DNA from: Anagrus nilaparvatae
Taxonomy: Eukaryota > Arthropoda > Insecta > Hymenoptera > Mymaridae
NCBI GenBank assembly: GCA_022575985.1
Contig: JAKSXM010000272.1
Coordinates: forward strand, 21,944,501 to 22,008,500
Direction: 5' to 3'
Length of the DNA stretch: 64,000 bases
In this document: piece after piece, positions 1-11,911 of the stretch
Layout of the letters: every line of letters starts with the position of its first letter
How positions within the stretch are numbered: position 1 is the stretch's first letter
Position numbers and translations under genes: made by a program
The notes under the pieces: generated by a model
The model's input: the letters and a program-made list of their open reading frames with translations, nothing else
Databases searched by the model: none
What the model was told of the DNA's origin: nothing

Positions 1-587
1 TTATAAAAATAATGTTTTGCTATTAAATTTTTAGACAAGTTTTTGTTCCTATAAACCATGTCTGCATTATTTATTTTTATAAATAAAACAAATTTTAAAA
101 TCTCATTTTTAAATATTTTTTGTTTATGATAAGCATGTTTTTGTCAATATTTCATTTCATTTGTTATAATTAAAGTATAACATAATCTTTTTATATAAGC
201 TTATTGTAACAATTATTAAAATAAAATTATATACTTTAAAACCTACCGATTCTCGCTGTATTATGTACTATTAATATACTAATATATATCCATATATATG
301 AATACCTAATAAGTGTAATTATTATGATTAAATAATTAATAAGATTTTGAATTGACTAGAAACTTAGTTTTTCAAGTTAATTTAACTTTAAAAAAAATTG
401 TTTAAGTTTCAATTGTTTGATTCATGAAATAACTTAAGGAAATAAAGATTGAAATTAGTCCTTTTTTTCAGTATGACGCGAGAATTTTTGAAATTATGTA
501 AATTACGTATTCGTTTTTGTTCGAAAACTTTAATTTACATTTAAATCTTAGAATCTCGAAAACATGAATGCATTTTTATATATTTAA
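1..587. other. AT-rich spacer, no gene seen
   Basis: No open frame with codon-like composition, no splice-bounded exon and no recognisable transposon protein on either strand. Only homopolymer-rich AT sequence is seen. Confidence 0.6.
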
Positions 588-690
588 TTTTTTTTTTTAA
601 ACGAATTCACGGGACGCACCCTTTACAACAATTTTTAATGTACATATTTTTACATTTATAAATTATTATTTTATCAATTAATTAATTTGA
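588..690 (-). mobile_element. 3'-end fragment of the LINE found complete at 36.8-41.2 kb
   Basis: The stretch TTCACGGGACG, a following CCCTTTAC-like block, then AT-rich sequence with two TTTTTACATTTA-like blocks matches the 3' end of the minus-strand LINE at about 36888-36980 in the same orientation, with scattered differences. Only the 3' untranslated end is present, as expected for a 5'-truncated LINE insertion. Target-site duplications were not found. Confidence 0.5.
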
Positions 691-699
691 AATTAATTA

Positions 700-1327
700 A
701 TTGATTGTTTTTGAATATTATTAAATTTTTGCTTTGTTGAAATTTCTAAAGATACCTATATGAACAAGAAACAACTTTTATAAAAAGTTATCTTTTTGTA
801 TAAGTTTGCAACGTTTAATAAAATAAATTATAATTTACTTTTGCATATATTCATCCTGTCTTTATTTTACATCGTAATTATTATGTTTGTTATAATCAAT
901 AAATTGATTCACTGGGAATTTGATTTTTTAACTTAATCAGTAAAAATATAAAGTGGAAATTCTAAATTATTATTTATGAAATAAAGAAGGAAATAAAATC
1001 TGAAATTATAGTTTTGAAAAATTATTTAAATACCTAGTTTTATTTTTTGAATTTAAATATTAAATATTTATTTTATTAATCTTAAATTTAAACTTCTGAA
1101 AAACGCGTGCTTATATATATTTTAAAATTCCCTCCATATCAATTCTTCTTTTAGCTCTCAGCTGATTTTGTAGTTGCAAACACAAAGTATGGTGGCGTTA
1201 TCATCAGAAAAAAATAAAAAAAATTATCACTAATTCATTATCAAGACCATTCAAGACCAGTATCAATTCACCAGTAATAAAATATTAAAAATAATTAAAT
1301 ATTCATTTTTTGAGAAATTTTGTTATC
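700..1327 (+). other. upstream region and probable 5' UTR of the first SMYD4-like gene
   Basis: No coding sequence. A TATA-like run (TTATATATA) lies near 1111, and a CAGCTGATTTTG block near 1159; a similar CAGCTGA block occurs upstream of the paralogue at 11.8 kb. A core promoter in this stretch is plausible but not demonstrated. Confidence 0.3.
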
Positions 1328-3494
1328 ATGTGGAATACTAAACTATTTGCATCTAGTTCCAAGGCCAAAGAATTTTCTCAACAAGAATTTTACTATGAGA
1401 AAAATTCTGAAGGATCACAAATAGCTAGAGAAGAGGGGAATAAAATTTTTCAACAAAAAAATCACTCCAAAATAATTCATGAAGAAATTTTAATAAAATA
1501 TTCTAAAAGTATTGCTTTAGCACCAAATTGTTCAAAAGAATTAGCATTAGCTTATGGAAATAGATCATGTTTGTTATTTCATTTGGGTAAATATCAAGAA
1601 TCAATTATTGATATCAATTATGCTCTTCAAATCAATGTCGACGAATCAAATGAGTTATTCAAGCAAAAAATTCTTTGTCGAAAAATATCAAGTCTTAAGT
1701 TAATGAATGATGATTCAGAAGCTCAAAAAACTTTTGATGAAGCTAAAATATTATTAGATAAAATTGATGACGATCTTATGAAAATTAAATGTTTAAAAAA
1801 TTTAAACGATGCAATAAATTTAAAGCCTAGTAAACATGCAAAACCAACAGAATCAATAAGAAATACAATTAATTATTCCTTACCTTACGTGTCGAAAGCA
1901 ATTACCTTACAATTTGATGAGCAATTTGGTGTTCATTTAGTAGCTAAGGAAGACATTAAAACTGGTGAAATTCTTATGGTTGATAAAGCATATTGTAGGA
2001 TACCAGAATTGGATAAAATATATATTGTTTGTTCTCATTGTTTGAAACAAATTTGGAATTTGATACCTTGTAACAGCTGTCCACTTTTTATGTATTGTTC
2101 TGAAGAGTGTAAATCTGAGTCTTGGAAACAATATCATGATGTAGAATGTTTAATATATCCAAAAATTGTGACCAAAATGAATAGAAGAAGTGTAGTATTT
2201 TTAACAAGATTATTCATTCAAGCTTTCAAAGAAATTGGTGTTGAAAAGTTAATTCAAATCTACGAGTTAGGAGAACTAAACAGTAATTTTTTTGTATCTT
2301 AATGAATTATTATAAGCTTTAAATTAATATTATATATGGTTACAATTGAAAGATAATTAATATTGATTTATTTATTTCTTTTTTTACAGGAAAGAACAAA
2401 AATAATTTTAATGAAAGTGAAATCTTAGCAGATTGTAATACATATAAATTTTGCAGTTATTTATTAGAACATACAAATTCTGACAAATTAGATGATTTAA
2501 AAAAAATATCGGAATTAGAAATAAAAGAAGATTATCCATCATTCCTTTTAAGTACTTTAAAAAATTCGACTTTTTTTGCAAATAATAATATTATTGCTCA
2601 AAATGAAGAAAAATTACAAATTATACTTATTAAGTTATTGGAGAAATGTTCTGTAAATAACTTTGATGTAAATATTATATGCACTTCAATAATTTTTAAT
2701 CTAATTTGAAAAAAAATTTTTAATAATGTTTTATTATTTTTATAATTTAATATTATAGTTTGAGACACCAGTATCTGACAAATTAGAAGATTTAATAAAA
2801 GAACGTACAAATATTACATTTGGAGCAGTCTTGAATTCAATTAGTTGCTTTTATAATCATAGTTGTTGTCCAAATGTTGAGTCAATTAGCTTAGAAGGAC
2901 CAAGAATGTTATTTTATTCTATTAGACCAATAAAGAAAAATGAGCAGGTAAATTAATTAAAAAAAAAAAAATATTCATTTGATAAAAATTGTATTATTAA
3001 TGTATTATAATTTTCTTACAGCTGTATCATACATATGGACCATTATTTGTAGATGACATTACTGACAGAAAATTATTTCTTGAAAATAAATATAAATTTT
3101 CTTGTAAATGCATAGCTTGCAAAGAAAATTGGCCTTCAGATCTTCTTAATTATAATGTAATTAAAAAAATTATTATTTTAAATTTAAAACCTTGAATAAT
3201 TAAGTTTTATTTTTTCAGGTTTTTAATGATATAGAAGAAGAAAAATTGAGAAAATTAAAAGATCAGTTAGCAGCAAATGATTTATTGTTTGTTTTAAATA
3301 AAAATACTTTTAATTTATGGATAAACAATAAAAATGCAATTGAAAGTGTTAGTAAATTTATCAATATAGTATATTCAATTTTTACAACATTCGAAGCAGC
3401 AGTAGTTTGTGGTCCATATGCAACTATTTTTTATTTACTTTTTCATAAAGCTTATGGATCAAATTTCGAAATACCAGAAGATTGTAAAAAATAA
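1328..3494 (+). CDS. SMYD4-like SET and MYND domain protein, copy 1 (five exons, 610 aa)
   Basis: Predicted SMYD4-family protein-lysine methyltransferase. Exons read by eye: 1328-2282, 2390-2667, 2759-2947, 3022-3156, 3219-3494; every intron is GT-AG and the frame stays open to a TAA stop. The first in-frame ATG is at 1328; the 18 bases upstream that are also open start with TTG. Residues about 20-185 are TPR-like helices (motif ELALAYGNRS, then GKYQESIID). An unbroken MYND zinc finger spans C235 to C274 (CSHC, then CNSC, YCSEEC, WKQYHDVEC). The split SET core follows in exons 3-4: NHSCCPN at N444-N450, catalytic-region YGP at 479-481, and post-SET cysteines C502, C504, C507 (CKCIAC). All residues expected for zinc and cofactor binding are kept, so it may be active. 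Length fits insect SMYD4-like proteins. A paralogue with the same exon plan lies at 11.9 kb. The family assignment is strong; substrate is unknown. Confidence 0.9.
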
Positions 3495-3656
3495 TATGCC
3501 TATAGAATATATTTTTGTATTAAAGATTTTTTTGTATATTTTGTTTTATAAATTTTTTAATTTTTTATAACAATTATTTCTGATTTATGAAAAAATTTTA
3601 TATCTAGGATGAAATGCATGTTTATTAAAAAAATAATTATGTTATAAAAGTATTAA

Positions 3657-3662
3657 AATAAA
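3657..3662 (+). terminator. possible poly(A) signal of SMYD4-like copy 1
   Basis: AATAAA 163 bp after the stop codon, in AT-rich sequence where chance matches are common. It is the first canonical hexamer I see downstream. Confidence 0.35.
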
Positions 3663-4191
3663 TTTTTGATTTGTAATGGACGTTTGTATAAATATCATTT
3701 AAAATAATAAGAAAAAAAATTTTATGTGGAAATTGAACTTTAAAAGTAAAACAGAATTTAGTTAATGTCATTGAAGTCTGGAACGTTCATGGAAAAATTC
3801 CCAACCTAAAAATGAAACAAAAAATTAAATAAAAAGAAGCAAATTCCTAAGTGGAATTTTGCTTAAAATTTTAGCAGTAAATAATTCCTTGTTGCAAAAG
3901 CTGCATAATACAAAAAAAAAATCAATTTTGAATCCCGGCAAATGGTAATAAATGTAAAAATAAAATTTTCAAGAATTCTTTGTATTTCGTTTTCTCTTAC
4001 ATTAGGAATAACATGCAAAAAAATCATTTTCGATAGTTTTCTCTTTCAAATTTAGATCAATGTGGTCACAATTTTTTATGAGTTTAGGTCCGGCAAAGAT
4101 ATTTTAAGTCTAAAAATAAAAAGATTTGGATAGGTTAGAATCATGTTTATGACATTTTTCTTTATAATTAGCGAGTTTGTAAAAAAAACTC
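3663..4191. other. spacer, no gene seen
   Basis: AT-rich. An imperfect short hairpin sits at about 3836-3866. Nothing else is recognised. Confidence 0.5.
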
Positions 4192-4194
4192 TTA

Positions 4195-5644
4195 TACTCC
4201 AGTCAAAATACGGGGGGGGGGTTGTATTTTTACTGGCGAACATGAGATTTGCTTTACTATAAGTTTTTTGGGTCGCTGAACACGAAAATCGGGGTCATTT
4301 CGTAAAGAAATGGGGGCTTCACCCCTAAATTTGCAAAAAACTACCCCAAAATGGGGTGTTTTTTACATAGTTGCACTTTGAGCGCTCAGATTTGCACCAT
4401 ATGGGTTTTTTGGGTCGCTGATCAAGAATTTCGACTTCTTTTTCATAAATAATTAATATTTCACCCCTAAATTAGCTAAAATTACCCCCCAAAAGGGGGT
4501 GATTTTGCTACTTTCGCACTTTGAGCAACCAGGATATGTCCATATAGGTTTTTTGAGTCGCTAATTAAGAATTTCGACTTGTTTTTCATAAATAATTCAA
4601 ATTTCACCCCTAAATTGGCTAAAATTACCCCGAAAAGGGGGTGTTTTTGCTATTTGGGCACTTTGAGCAACCAGGATATGTCCATATAGGTTTTTTGGGT
4701 CGCTAATCAAGAATTTCGAGTTATTTTTCATAAAAATTCAATATTTCACCCTTAAATTAGCTAAAACTACCCCTGAAAAGGGTGTTTTTGCTATTTTCGC
4801 ACTTTGTGCATCCAGGATATGTATATATAGGTTTTGTGGGTCTTTAATCAAGAATTTTGACTCTTTTTTCATAAATATTGAATATTTCACACATAAAACT
4901 ACTCCTACAAGGTGTGTTTTTGCTATTTTCACACTTTGAGCATCCCGATTATGTTCATTCAGGTCCCTGGGCCGCTGATGAATAAAAATTTGTTATTTTT
5001 TTTTATAAAAAATTAATACTTACCTGAAAAATAAATTATTATAGTGAACGTAAAAATGAATAAATAAAACTTAATATTTTTTTTTTTATAATGCATGCTC
5101 AAGAAATACTTAAGAAAAATAAGTCGAAATTCTTGATTAGCGACGGAAAAAACCTATATGGACATATACTGGATGCTCAAAGTGAACAATTAGCAAAAAC
5201 ACCCCTATTAGGGGTTGTTTTAGCTATTTTAAGGGTGAAATATTGTATATTTATGAAAAATAAGTCGAAATTCTTAATTAGCGACCCGAAAAACCTATAT
5301 GGACCTATCCTGGTTGCTCAAAGTGCCCAAATAGCAAAAACACCCCTTTTAGGGGGTATTTTTAGCCAATTTAGGGGTGAAATTTTAATTATTTAAGAAA
5401 AAGAAGTCGAAATTCTTGATCAGCAACCCAAAAAACCCGTATGGTGCGAATCTGAGCGCTCAAAGTGCAACTATGTAAAAAACACCCCATTTTGGGGTAG
5501 TTTTTTGCAAATTTAGGGGTGAAGCCCCCATTTCTTTACGAAATGACCCCGATTTTCGTGTTCAGCGACCCAAAAAACATATAGTAAAGCAAATCTCATG
5601 TTCGCCAGTAAAAATACAACCAAACCCGTATTTTGACTGGAGTA
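4195..5644. mobile_element. foldback element, subtype A, 3-bp target duplication
   Basis: Starts TACTCCAGTCAAAATACGGG and ends with the inverse complement GACTGGAGTA. It is flanked by TTA at 4192-4194 and 5645-5647, a direct 3-bp target duplication. The two arms (left about 4195-4990, right about 5090-5644) are long inverted repeats with few differences in the outer 250 bp, and are made of repeated modules of about 142 bp. No transposase is encoded, so it must be mobilised in trans. A second element at 47848-49559 has the same ends and also a 3-bp duplication (AAC). The superfamily is not determined; the 3-bp duplication would fit PIF/Harbinger or CMC-type transposases among others. Confidence 0.8.
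4264..4970 (+). repeat. array of five modules (about 142 bp) in the left foldback arm
   Basis: Each module begins near TTTTTTGGGTCGCTG or a variant (4264, 4406, 4549, 4691, 4832), continues through an AATTTCGACTT-like block and a pair of C-rich and G-rich runs (ACCCC...GGGGTG), and ends near CACTTTGAGCAACC and CATATAGG. Divergence rises towards the centre. The right arm carries about four inverted modules. Confidence 0.75.
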
Positions 5645-5647
5645 TTA

Positions 5648-6232
5648 TCCACAAGATTATTTTTAATAAATACTTCGTTGTACCAAGTTATATAGTTGCA
5701 CAAGCCTGGAATGCGTTTTTATTACAACTTAATTGATATGCTAGTGCACAGTGGTACCAAATATGTAACCGGAAGTCAAATTTGAAATGGAGAAAATAAG
5801 AAAATTTTTGCAATATCAGTATTAAAAAGAAAATAAATAACAATAAAATATATATACCATGTTTTGTATATACTTTGTATGTGGCGATTAAAGGTTTTTA
5901 GCCCTAAAAGACAGAAATAAAATGTTTAATTTAGGAAATTAATATTTCGAATATTGTTTTGATCAAATATGAAAAAAAGTTATCGAGACGAAATAGGGAT
6001 GTCGATTATTAAATCTCTTCTCATCTCGATAAATTAAATGTCTGTCTCGACGAGCAAAGGCGAATATTTAAGTCTCGACTATCCCTAAAGATCTCTAAAT
6101 TGATATAGAATACAAAAATAGATTATGAAAAATTATCTAATTTTCTTTGAATAATAAAAACTATTAAAATTTGTCCAAAATAATTTCATTAATTATTTCA
6201 ATCAAATATTCTGGGTTTAAAAAGTGTAAATG
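5648..6232. other. spacer, no gene seen
   Basis: AT-rich with a slightly less AT-rich stretch around 5980-6080. No coding signal was recognised. Confidence 0.5.
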
Positions 6233-7053
6233 TTACACCTCAAACGTATAATTGACTATTTTATGAATTGGTCAGAAATTTTCAATTTTTTTACACGATT
6301 TTGTCAATAATTTTAGAATGAATAAAAATAACATTTAAGTACACAAAAGTCGGTATTATATTCTTTAATTTTAATAATTAATAATTAAAAATGCATAAAG
6401 TATACTGTAAAAAGTAACTTTCTTAGATTTACAAAAAAAAATAGAATTTTTTCGAAAAATTAGTGAATTTTTAAAAAAATTTGTAAATATTAGATAAAAA
6501 TCGTAAATTTACTAAATTTAGTATATTATCAAAAAATTCGAGAATTCTCGATTTTTTTGTGTAAATTTACGAAAAAAGTTTTAAATTCACAACTATTTTT
6601 TATAAATTTACAACTATTTTTTGAAAATTTTCGAAAAAAAATGGTAAATTATCAATTTTTCTTGCAAATTCACAAAAAAAATCAAGAATACTCGAAATTT
6701 TTGTTAATATACTAAATTTAGTGAATTTACGATTTTTTTTCGAATACTTACAAATTCTTTCAAAAATTTACTAATTTTTCGAAAATGTTCTAATTTTTTT
6801 GTTAACATAAGAAAGTTACTTTTTACAGCGTAGTTAAATCAATTTTAAGATTAAATAATTGCTTAAGAAAAATAAATTTTTCACGTTATTTAACATATTA
6901 CTATGCATGCTAAATATTATATTTATTCAATTTTAATTATTGACCAAATCGTGTAAAAAAATTCAATATTTCTGATCATTTCATGAATTTGTGAAATTTT
7001 TTACTATAATTTGACCAATTTATAAAATGGTAAATTACAGGTTTGGGGTGTAA
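6233..7053. mobile_element. foldback or MITE with nested inverted repeats
   Basis: The left end TTACACCTCAAAC pairs with the right end GTTTGGGGTGTAA (7041-7053), and the arms remain recognisably inverse, for example TTTTTTACACGATT near 6290 and its inverse near 6950. A second, inner pair is GTAAAAAGTAACTTTCTTA (about 6407) with its inverse ending near 6829. There is no coding capacity. A TA target site is possible because the ends read TACACC and GGTGTA, but this palindromic dinucleotide does not prove it. Confidence 0.6.
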
Positions 7054-7985
7054 AATAAATATATGCGAGAGAATATATGATAACACAATAAAGTAATCAA
7101 TATGCATAAAATATTATTTTTAAACATGAATATTTATAAATTAAAATCAATAAAATAATAATAATAATAAAAAATATTATACGCTGATTTATTATTTACA
7201 GGTAAATCAATCATTTGTTTAATACAAGTTTGATATATATTATGTCATTATTATTATTATTTAAACTAAAATACAGATATTATATAAAGAGAAAATTTAT
7301 ATAAACAGAATATTAACCCATCTTTGTAAAGATATAATAATTTTCAGTTAGTGCATACCATATATAAAGTTTTTCTATATAAATAAATATATATATAAAA
7401 GTAATTAACTTTTTGTCAATATCAATATATATATAATATTTATAATGTATAATAAACTCTCAAGTCAACCAAAATAATTTACTTCTGAATTTTTGGTTAA
7501 CTTGATGAACTGCTAAAGCTTGAAGAAGAACTTTGACGAATTGCTATTTTACGAGGACTTAACTTTAAATAGTAAAAGCTTCACTATGTTTTATACTTTA
7601 ATCACTTTTTATTTTTCTTATGTATTAAGTATTTGGATGTACATGGAATGTTCTTTCTGATTTGCAGTAAAATTTTTTTTTCTCGAATTTTATTGTATTT
7701 AAAAATTTTAGAAATATTCATTTATGCATTTAGGAAAAATGAATGAAAATAAATTACAAAAAATTTATTTCGAAAGAAGCTAAAGTTCTACTATAAGTTT
7801 GCTTTTTTGGTTTCATAAAGAACAGGCCTACATAGTTAGATTTCTTAGCTTAAAATGAAAATAGATTATCTTATTATTATTATTATATTTTTATTATATT
7901 ATTATTAACCAAAATGTTTAAATTGGCCAAAAATTAAAATTTTTTTGAGTTATATTGGTTAAAATTTAGGCCAAATATGTAAAAA
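7054..7985. other. spacer, no gene seen
   Basis: AT-rich with ATT/ATA simple repeats (about 7158, 7245, 7868). A short serine-rich minus-strand reading near 7500-7560 was considered and rejected. Confidence 0.45.
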
Positions 7986-7989
7986 ATAA

Positions 7990-8165
7990 ATTATTACAGT
8001 TTCATGTCCAGAAACGTAAAGATAACTCAAATGTTACGTAAACTGCGATTCTTTTTTTATGGGCAACGCGATTTTTCTTTGTCAATCACGAAAAAACACG
8101 CTTTCTTGTCAGCGCGGGTAAAAATCTCTTATTCTATGCGTCGTTAGAAAAACGTATTTTGCCAA
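7990..8165 (+). repeat. degenerate copy of a hairpin-bearing dispersed repeat
   Basis: TGTCCAGAAACGTAAAGA followed by ACTGCGATTC and TTTTTTTATGGGC resembles the copies at 10305-10460, 14730-14925 and 46160-46390 (GTCCAGAAAAGTAAAGAATGG, CTGCGATTTGAG, TTTATGGAC). Matches are patchy, so boundaries are approximate. Confidence 0.4.
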
Positions 8166-8230
8166 ATTTTACGAAAAAAATTGTATGTGCTTGAAATTTC
8201 CAGCGAATTACTTCTAATTTCAAACCCAGT

Positions 8231-8275
8231 GACCTAATCATTGATATATATTCAATATATCAATGGACCTAATCA
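8231..8275. repeat. short hairpin between 10-bp direct repeats
   Basis: GACCTAATCA at 8231-8240 and again at 8266-8275 flank a hairpin with 11-bp arms (CATTGATATAT and its inverse). It looks like a tiny insertion with a target duplication, though it could be a local duplication. Confidence 0.5.
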
Positions 8276-10300
8276 GGTACCCATTGTTAAAAATTGAAAA
8301 TTTACTCAAGAAATATTCATATATAAAAAAGTATGCAATATATTATTCTGTCTACAACGTTGAAAAGATTTTCATCTACAGCTTTTAACCGCAAAACTTT
8401 ATATTCAAAGTAATTTTGTTTTTTTTTCTGTAATTAATTTAACCATACCTATATAAATTTTTCATAATGATGATGCATATCCGAAAATATTTGCTTATAT
8501 ATACTTCATTGATTTATGTGCTTCGTTCAAGACGGAAATGTCGGTCAATTTTCCGATATTCCGTTAATTCGCTTCAATAAATCAAATCAGATGCACTTTA
8601 CTTTTTTTTTCCATATTAAAAAAAAAAAAAAAAATTACGTAGGTATGAAAGAAAAAAAGTATTCTATACTTTATCTTTGCACTTGAAAGCACGCATTTCA
8701 AATTTACCGCTAACATGAACAAATTATTTGCACGTATATTATTATTATTGAAACCTATTTTTTTTTTATTTACTTTTATTATAGCAGTTTTATTTTATTT
8801 TATATTTACTATGTGATCGTCGAAATAAGTGATCTACTGTACTTTATAAAGATTAAATAAATACAGAGAAAATAAAATTTTTAGTATTTAGCTTTTTGAT
8901 CAGTACATACTAATATATAGATTTTTTTATATATAGCTGTACAGCATAGCATATATACATTTTATGTGTTTTATAAGGTGATAAAAGAAATAATAAAATA
9001 TGATTAATGGCGTTTATGCTGTTAAAGATATAAAAAGACAAGCTTTTTTTTTTTTTGGTTTGTATTTAAAAAAATATATACTTTTTTGTTTGATATATTT
9101 TTTTTTTTTTAATTATATTAAAAATTTTTGTTTGAAAACTTTTTTATTTAAAAAATATTTAGTTATGCCAAGCATTTATTTATCTTGCTACTCCTCAATG
9201 TAAGAAATTGATGACTGAAAAAGATATATTAAGATTTTTTCATATATAATTATTTTAGAGGTGGTTTTAACTCCCAGAAAATAAGTTACTAAAATTGATT
9301 AACTAAAAAATTTAAGGCCAAAAACAGGCAAATTATAAACGCACTTATCAGATATTGTTATTAAGATGCATGCAAAAAAGACTCTCAAAAGGGGTAGTTT
9401 TTTTCATTTTTAAGGTTGTTTCCAGGGTTTGTAAGTTTCGGGACCTAGATTTTTGGAATTAACAAACACGAAAACCTGGGCCCAGTATAGTCGAGAGGCC
9501 AGTTTATCTTTCCGTATGCACAAAATCTGATCTAGTGTTTAATTGATAAAAACAAAGCAGATTATAGTTTTTTGACCCACCGCACAGTGCGGCAAAATGG
9601 ACAAAAATCACTCTCCCAAACACATTTTATTCTTTTGATTTAAAACTTAAACTTCTTTATCTGACCATGGATCCTTAAAATACACCCCAAAGTGGGATTC
9701 CTGTTTATCAAATAAGGTTTTATAGGCTATCTTTAAAATATTATTGTAGCCTGGTTTTTTAACCAAACATCTTCTGGTTGGTCTCTTTTTTACTCCGAGG
9801 GCCCACTTACTAGATAATTATCTCTCTGCTGTAGCCAATAAACCATTTTTGACAAAAAATGACCAATTTTTAAATTATTTTGTCAGTTTATTAAAACAAG
9901 GTAGAGAAGCAATTTGAATTATCTTGTTTACGAGCCGGTAATAATCAACTCATTTCATTTTTGAAAGACCGTTATTGAAGAAAAAAATCAGTGAAAAAAA
10001 TAATAACATAATTTTCGCAACATTTATGGCAATAATTACAATTAAAATCTTATTTTACCAATAACTTTGAATGCATTCAATAGAACCACATTATACGTTT
10101 ACTTACATGCAGTATTATTTGTGCGAAAATTGGGGTTGTCATAAAAAATGTTTGCAAAAAATCAAAATTTCTGAAAAATGTCTCGCTATCTCCAATTTTA
10201 TCCAAATTAATTTTTGTTTTTTAATTTATGATCAATTTTATTAAACGGGGTTTTTGGTGTCCTCTAACCTCTAAACATTTGAACATTTTGGCACAAGGCT
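8276..10300. other. spacer, no gene seen
   Basis: Mostly AT-rich, with a slightly more GC-rich stretch at about 9370-9850. The only longer open frame (about 9000-9203) encodes a Phe/Leu/Lys low-complexity peptide and is not credible as a gene. Confidence 0.5.
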
Positions 10301-10304
10301 CGAA

Positions 10305-10460
10305 AAATTCACGAAATTATTTTTCTGGGCAGAAGCCACGAAATTACGATTTCCTGACTGCTGTGCGCAGAAAAATCGTATATTTGACCCTTGGCCATAA
10401 AAAAAGAATGCCCCAAATCGCAGTTTACCATCCTTGGCTTAGCCTCGTGACATTATGTAT
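10305..10460 (-). repeat. hairpin-bearing dispersed repeat, minus orientation
   Basis: Read on the minus strand, it has AGGATGGTAAACTGCGATTT, then TTTTTTTATGGCC, then CAGGAAATCGTAATTTCG and CAGAAAAATAA, collinear with the plus-strand copy at 46160-46390. An open frame of 78 codons here is a by-product of the repeat. Confidence 0.6.
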
Positions 10461-10830
10461 TTGAATGCTAAGTATGGGAATTTCCGGCAACGGTCCAGCT
10501 GCAATAGCACTTGACTTTCCATTAAAGATTAAGGAGAATTCCGGGGACATCGCCAGATGCCATCAACGCAACGAGCTCCACTTCGTATATCTATAGCTTC
10601 CAAAATACTTACATTAAAAATTGAATAAATTAATAGTAACTTGCTTTTTTAATATAAAAAAAAAATACGAAATCTTCAATACCTAAAAACCTATCTATAG
10701 AGTTGTAGTTTTTATAACTAATCGCAAATCGAACTTACGCGCATTTTGCAAACTTACTAAATAAAAACTAGCCGAAATACCGAACATTATATTTATTTAT
10801 AACTAGTACATATACGTTTATACATTATTA

Positions 10831-11770
10831 GGGGCGTTCATAAATTATGTAAGACAATTCTTAAGATTTTTTTACCCCCTCGTACCCCGCTGTAAGATAT
10901 CGTAAGAAAAAAATTTTTGCAAATAAATGTTATTCATAGCTAAGAATTCATAAATGCAAAAAGTATAATTTTTGTTATTATTTTTTAATTTTTGATAAGT
11001 TTTAAAACTAGTATTTCTCCCGTCCAAGATTACATTATAAATTTTATAATTTAAAAATAATTTTTTCATTATACGCTGCAAAAAAGATCTACTTTCTTAT
11101 TTTTAGGCGATCTTTTTTTAGCTTTTAATGAAAAACTATGTGTTGAACACGGGAAAAAATGTAGGAAATTCTCGAGGAAATTTTACTTTCAATGCTGTCT
11201 GCTTTTACTTTCATACAACTGCATTGACAGCCAAATCCTATTTTTTTTCCCTTGTTGAACAAATAGATATTAACAGTTTATAGTTATAATAATGATTATA
11301 TATAATTAAATTTTAATTGAAATTAAAATATTTATTATTTTTAAAAAAAAGTTGTAACATAATAAAACGACATTCTAAGAATAAGTATAAAAAGTCAGTG
11401 TATATACTTTCTTTTTTTAATTGTTATTTAATTATTAAATTCAGTCCCAAAACTAATAAATCTTTTAGGATCTATTTTTTTTTCTTAATTTTTATAATTA
11501 TGTATAATATTTCATAAGGTATCAAATTGGTATATAAATATGATTTTATTATTTCCTGTAAAAATAATGTATGAATCATGTATAAAAAAAAATTTGTAAC
11601 ATGAGAAATATTTTTTGATAAAAATATTTTTATGAATAATAAAAAAAAATTTATTTAAATATGATTCTTTATGTAAGATTCAAAAATACCCATGCCTTCC
11701 CCCATCGTAAGAAATCGTAAGAAATTGATCCCCCCCCCCAATCCTTAATATGTCTTATTTATGAACGCCC
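10831..11770. mobile_element. Harbinger-like MITE with TTA target duplication
   Basis: The left end GGGGCGTTCATAAATTATG and the inverse of the right end (GGGCGTTCATAAATAAGAC) form terminal inverted repeats. They are flanked by TTA at 10828-10830 and 11771-11773. TTA duplications with G-rich ends are typical of PIF/Harbinger elements. The 940 bp carry no transposase. The right end lies 141 bp upstream of the start codon of the second SMYD4-like gene. Confidence 0.7.
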
Positions 11771-11911
11771 TTACACATCAGTGTAATATTATATTTTTAA
11801 TAAGTGCGCGGCAATCAGCTGAATCAGCTCAATTCAACAGTTCGGCCGTGTTTGTTCGTTTTTTTAATAATATAAAAAGTACCTTATCAAAATTATCAAC
11901 AAGAAAACATA

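Noticed and set aside
5091..5396. 101-codon frame with an internal repeat
   Set aside because: It is the right arm of the foldback element; the protein repeat only reflects the DNA modules.
7500..7565. Minus-strand reading ending in a run of serines, like a terminal exon
   Set aside because: No pyrimidine tract at the needed acceptor and no upstream exon could be found.
9000..9203. 67-codon open frame rich in Phe, Leu and Lys
   Set aside because: Low-complexity translation of T and A runs, with no splice context or domain.
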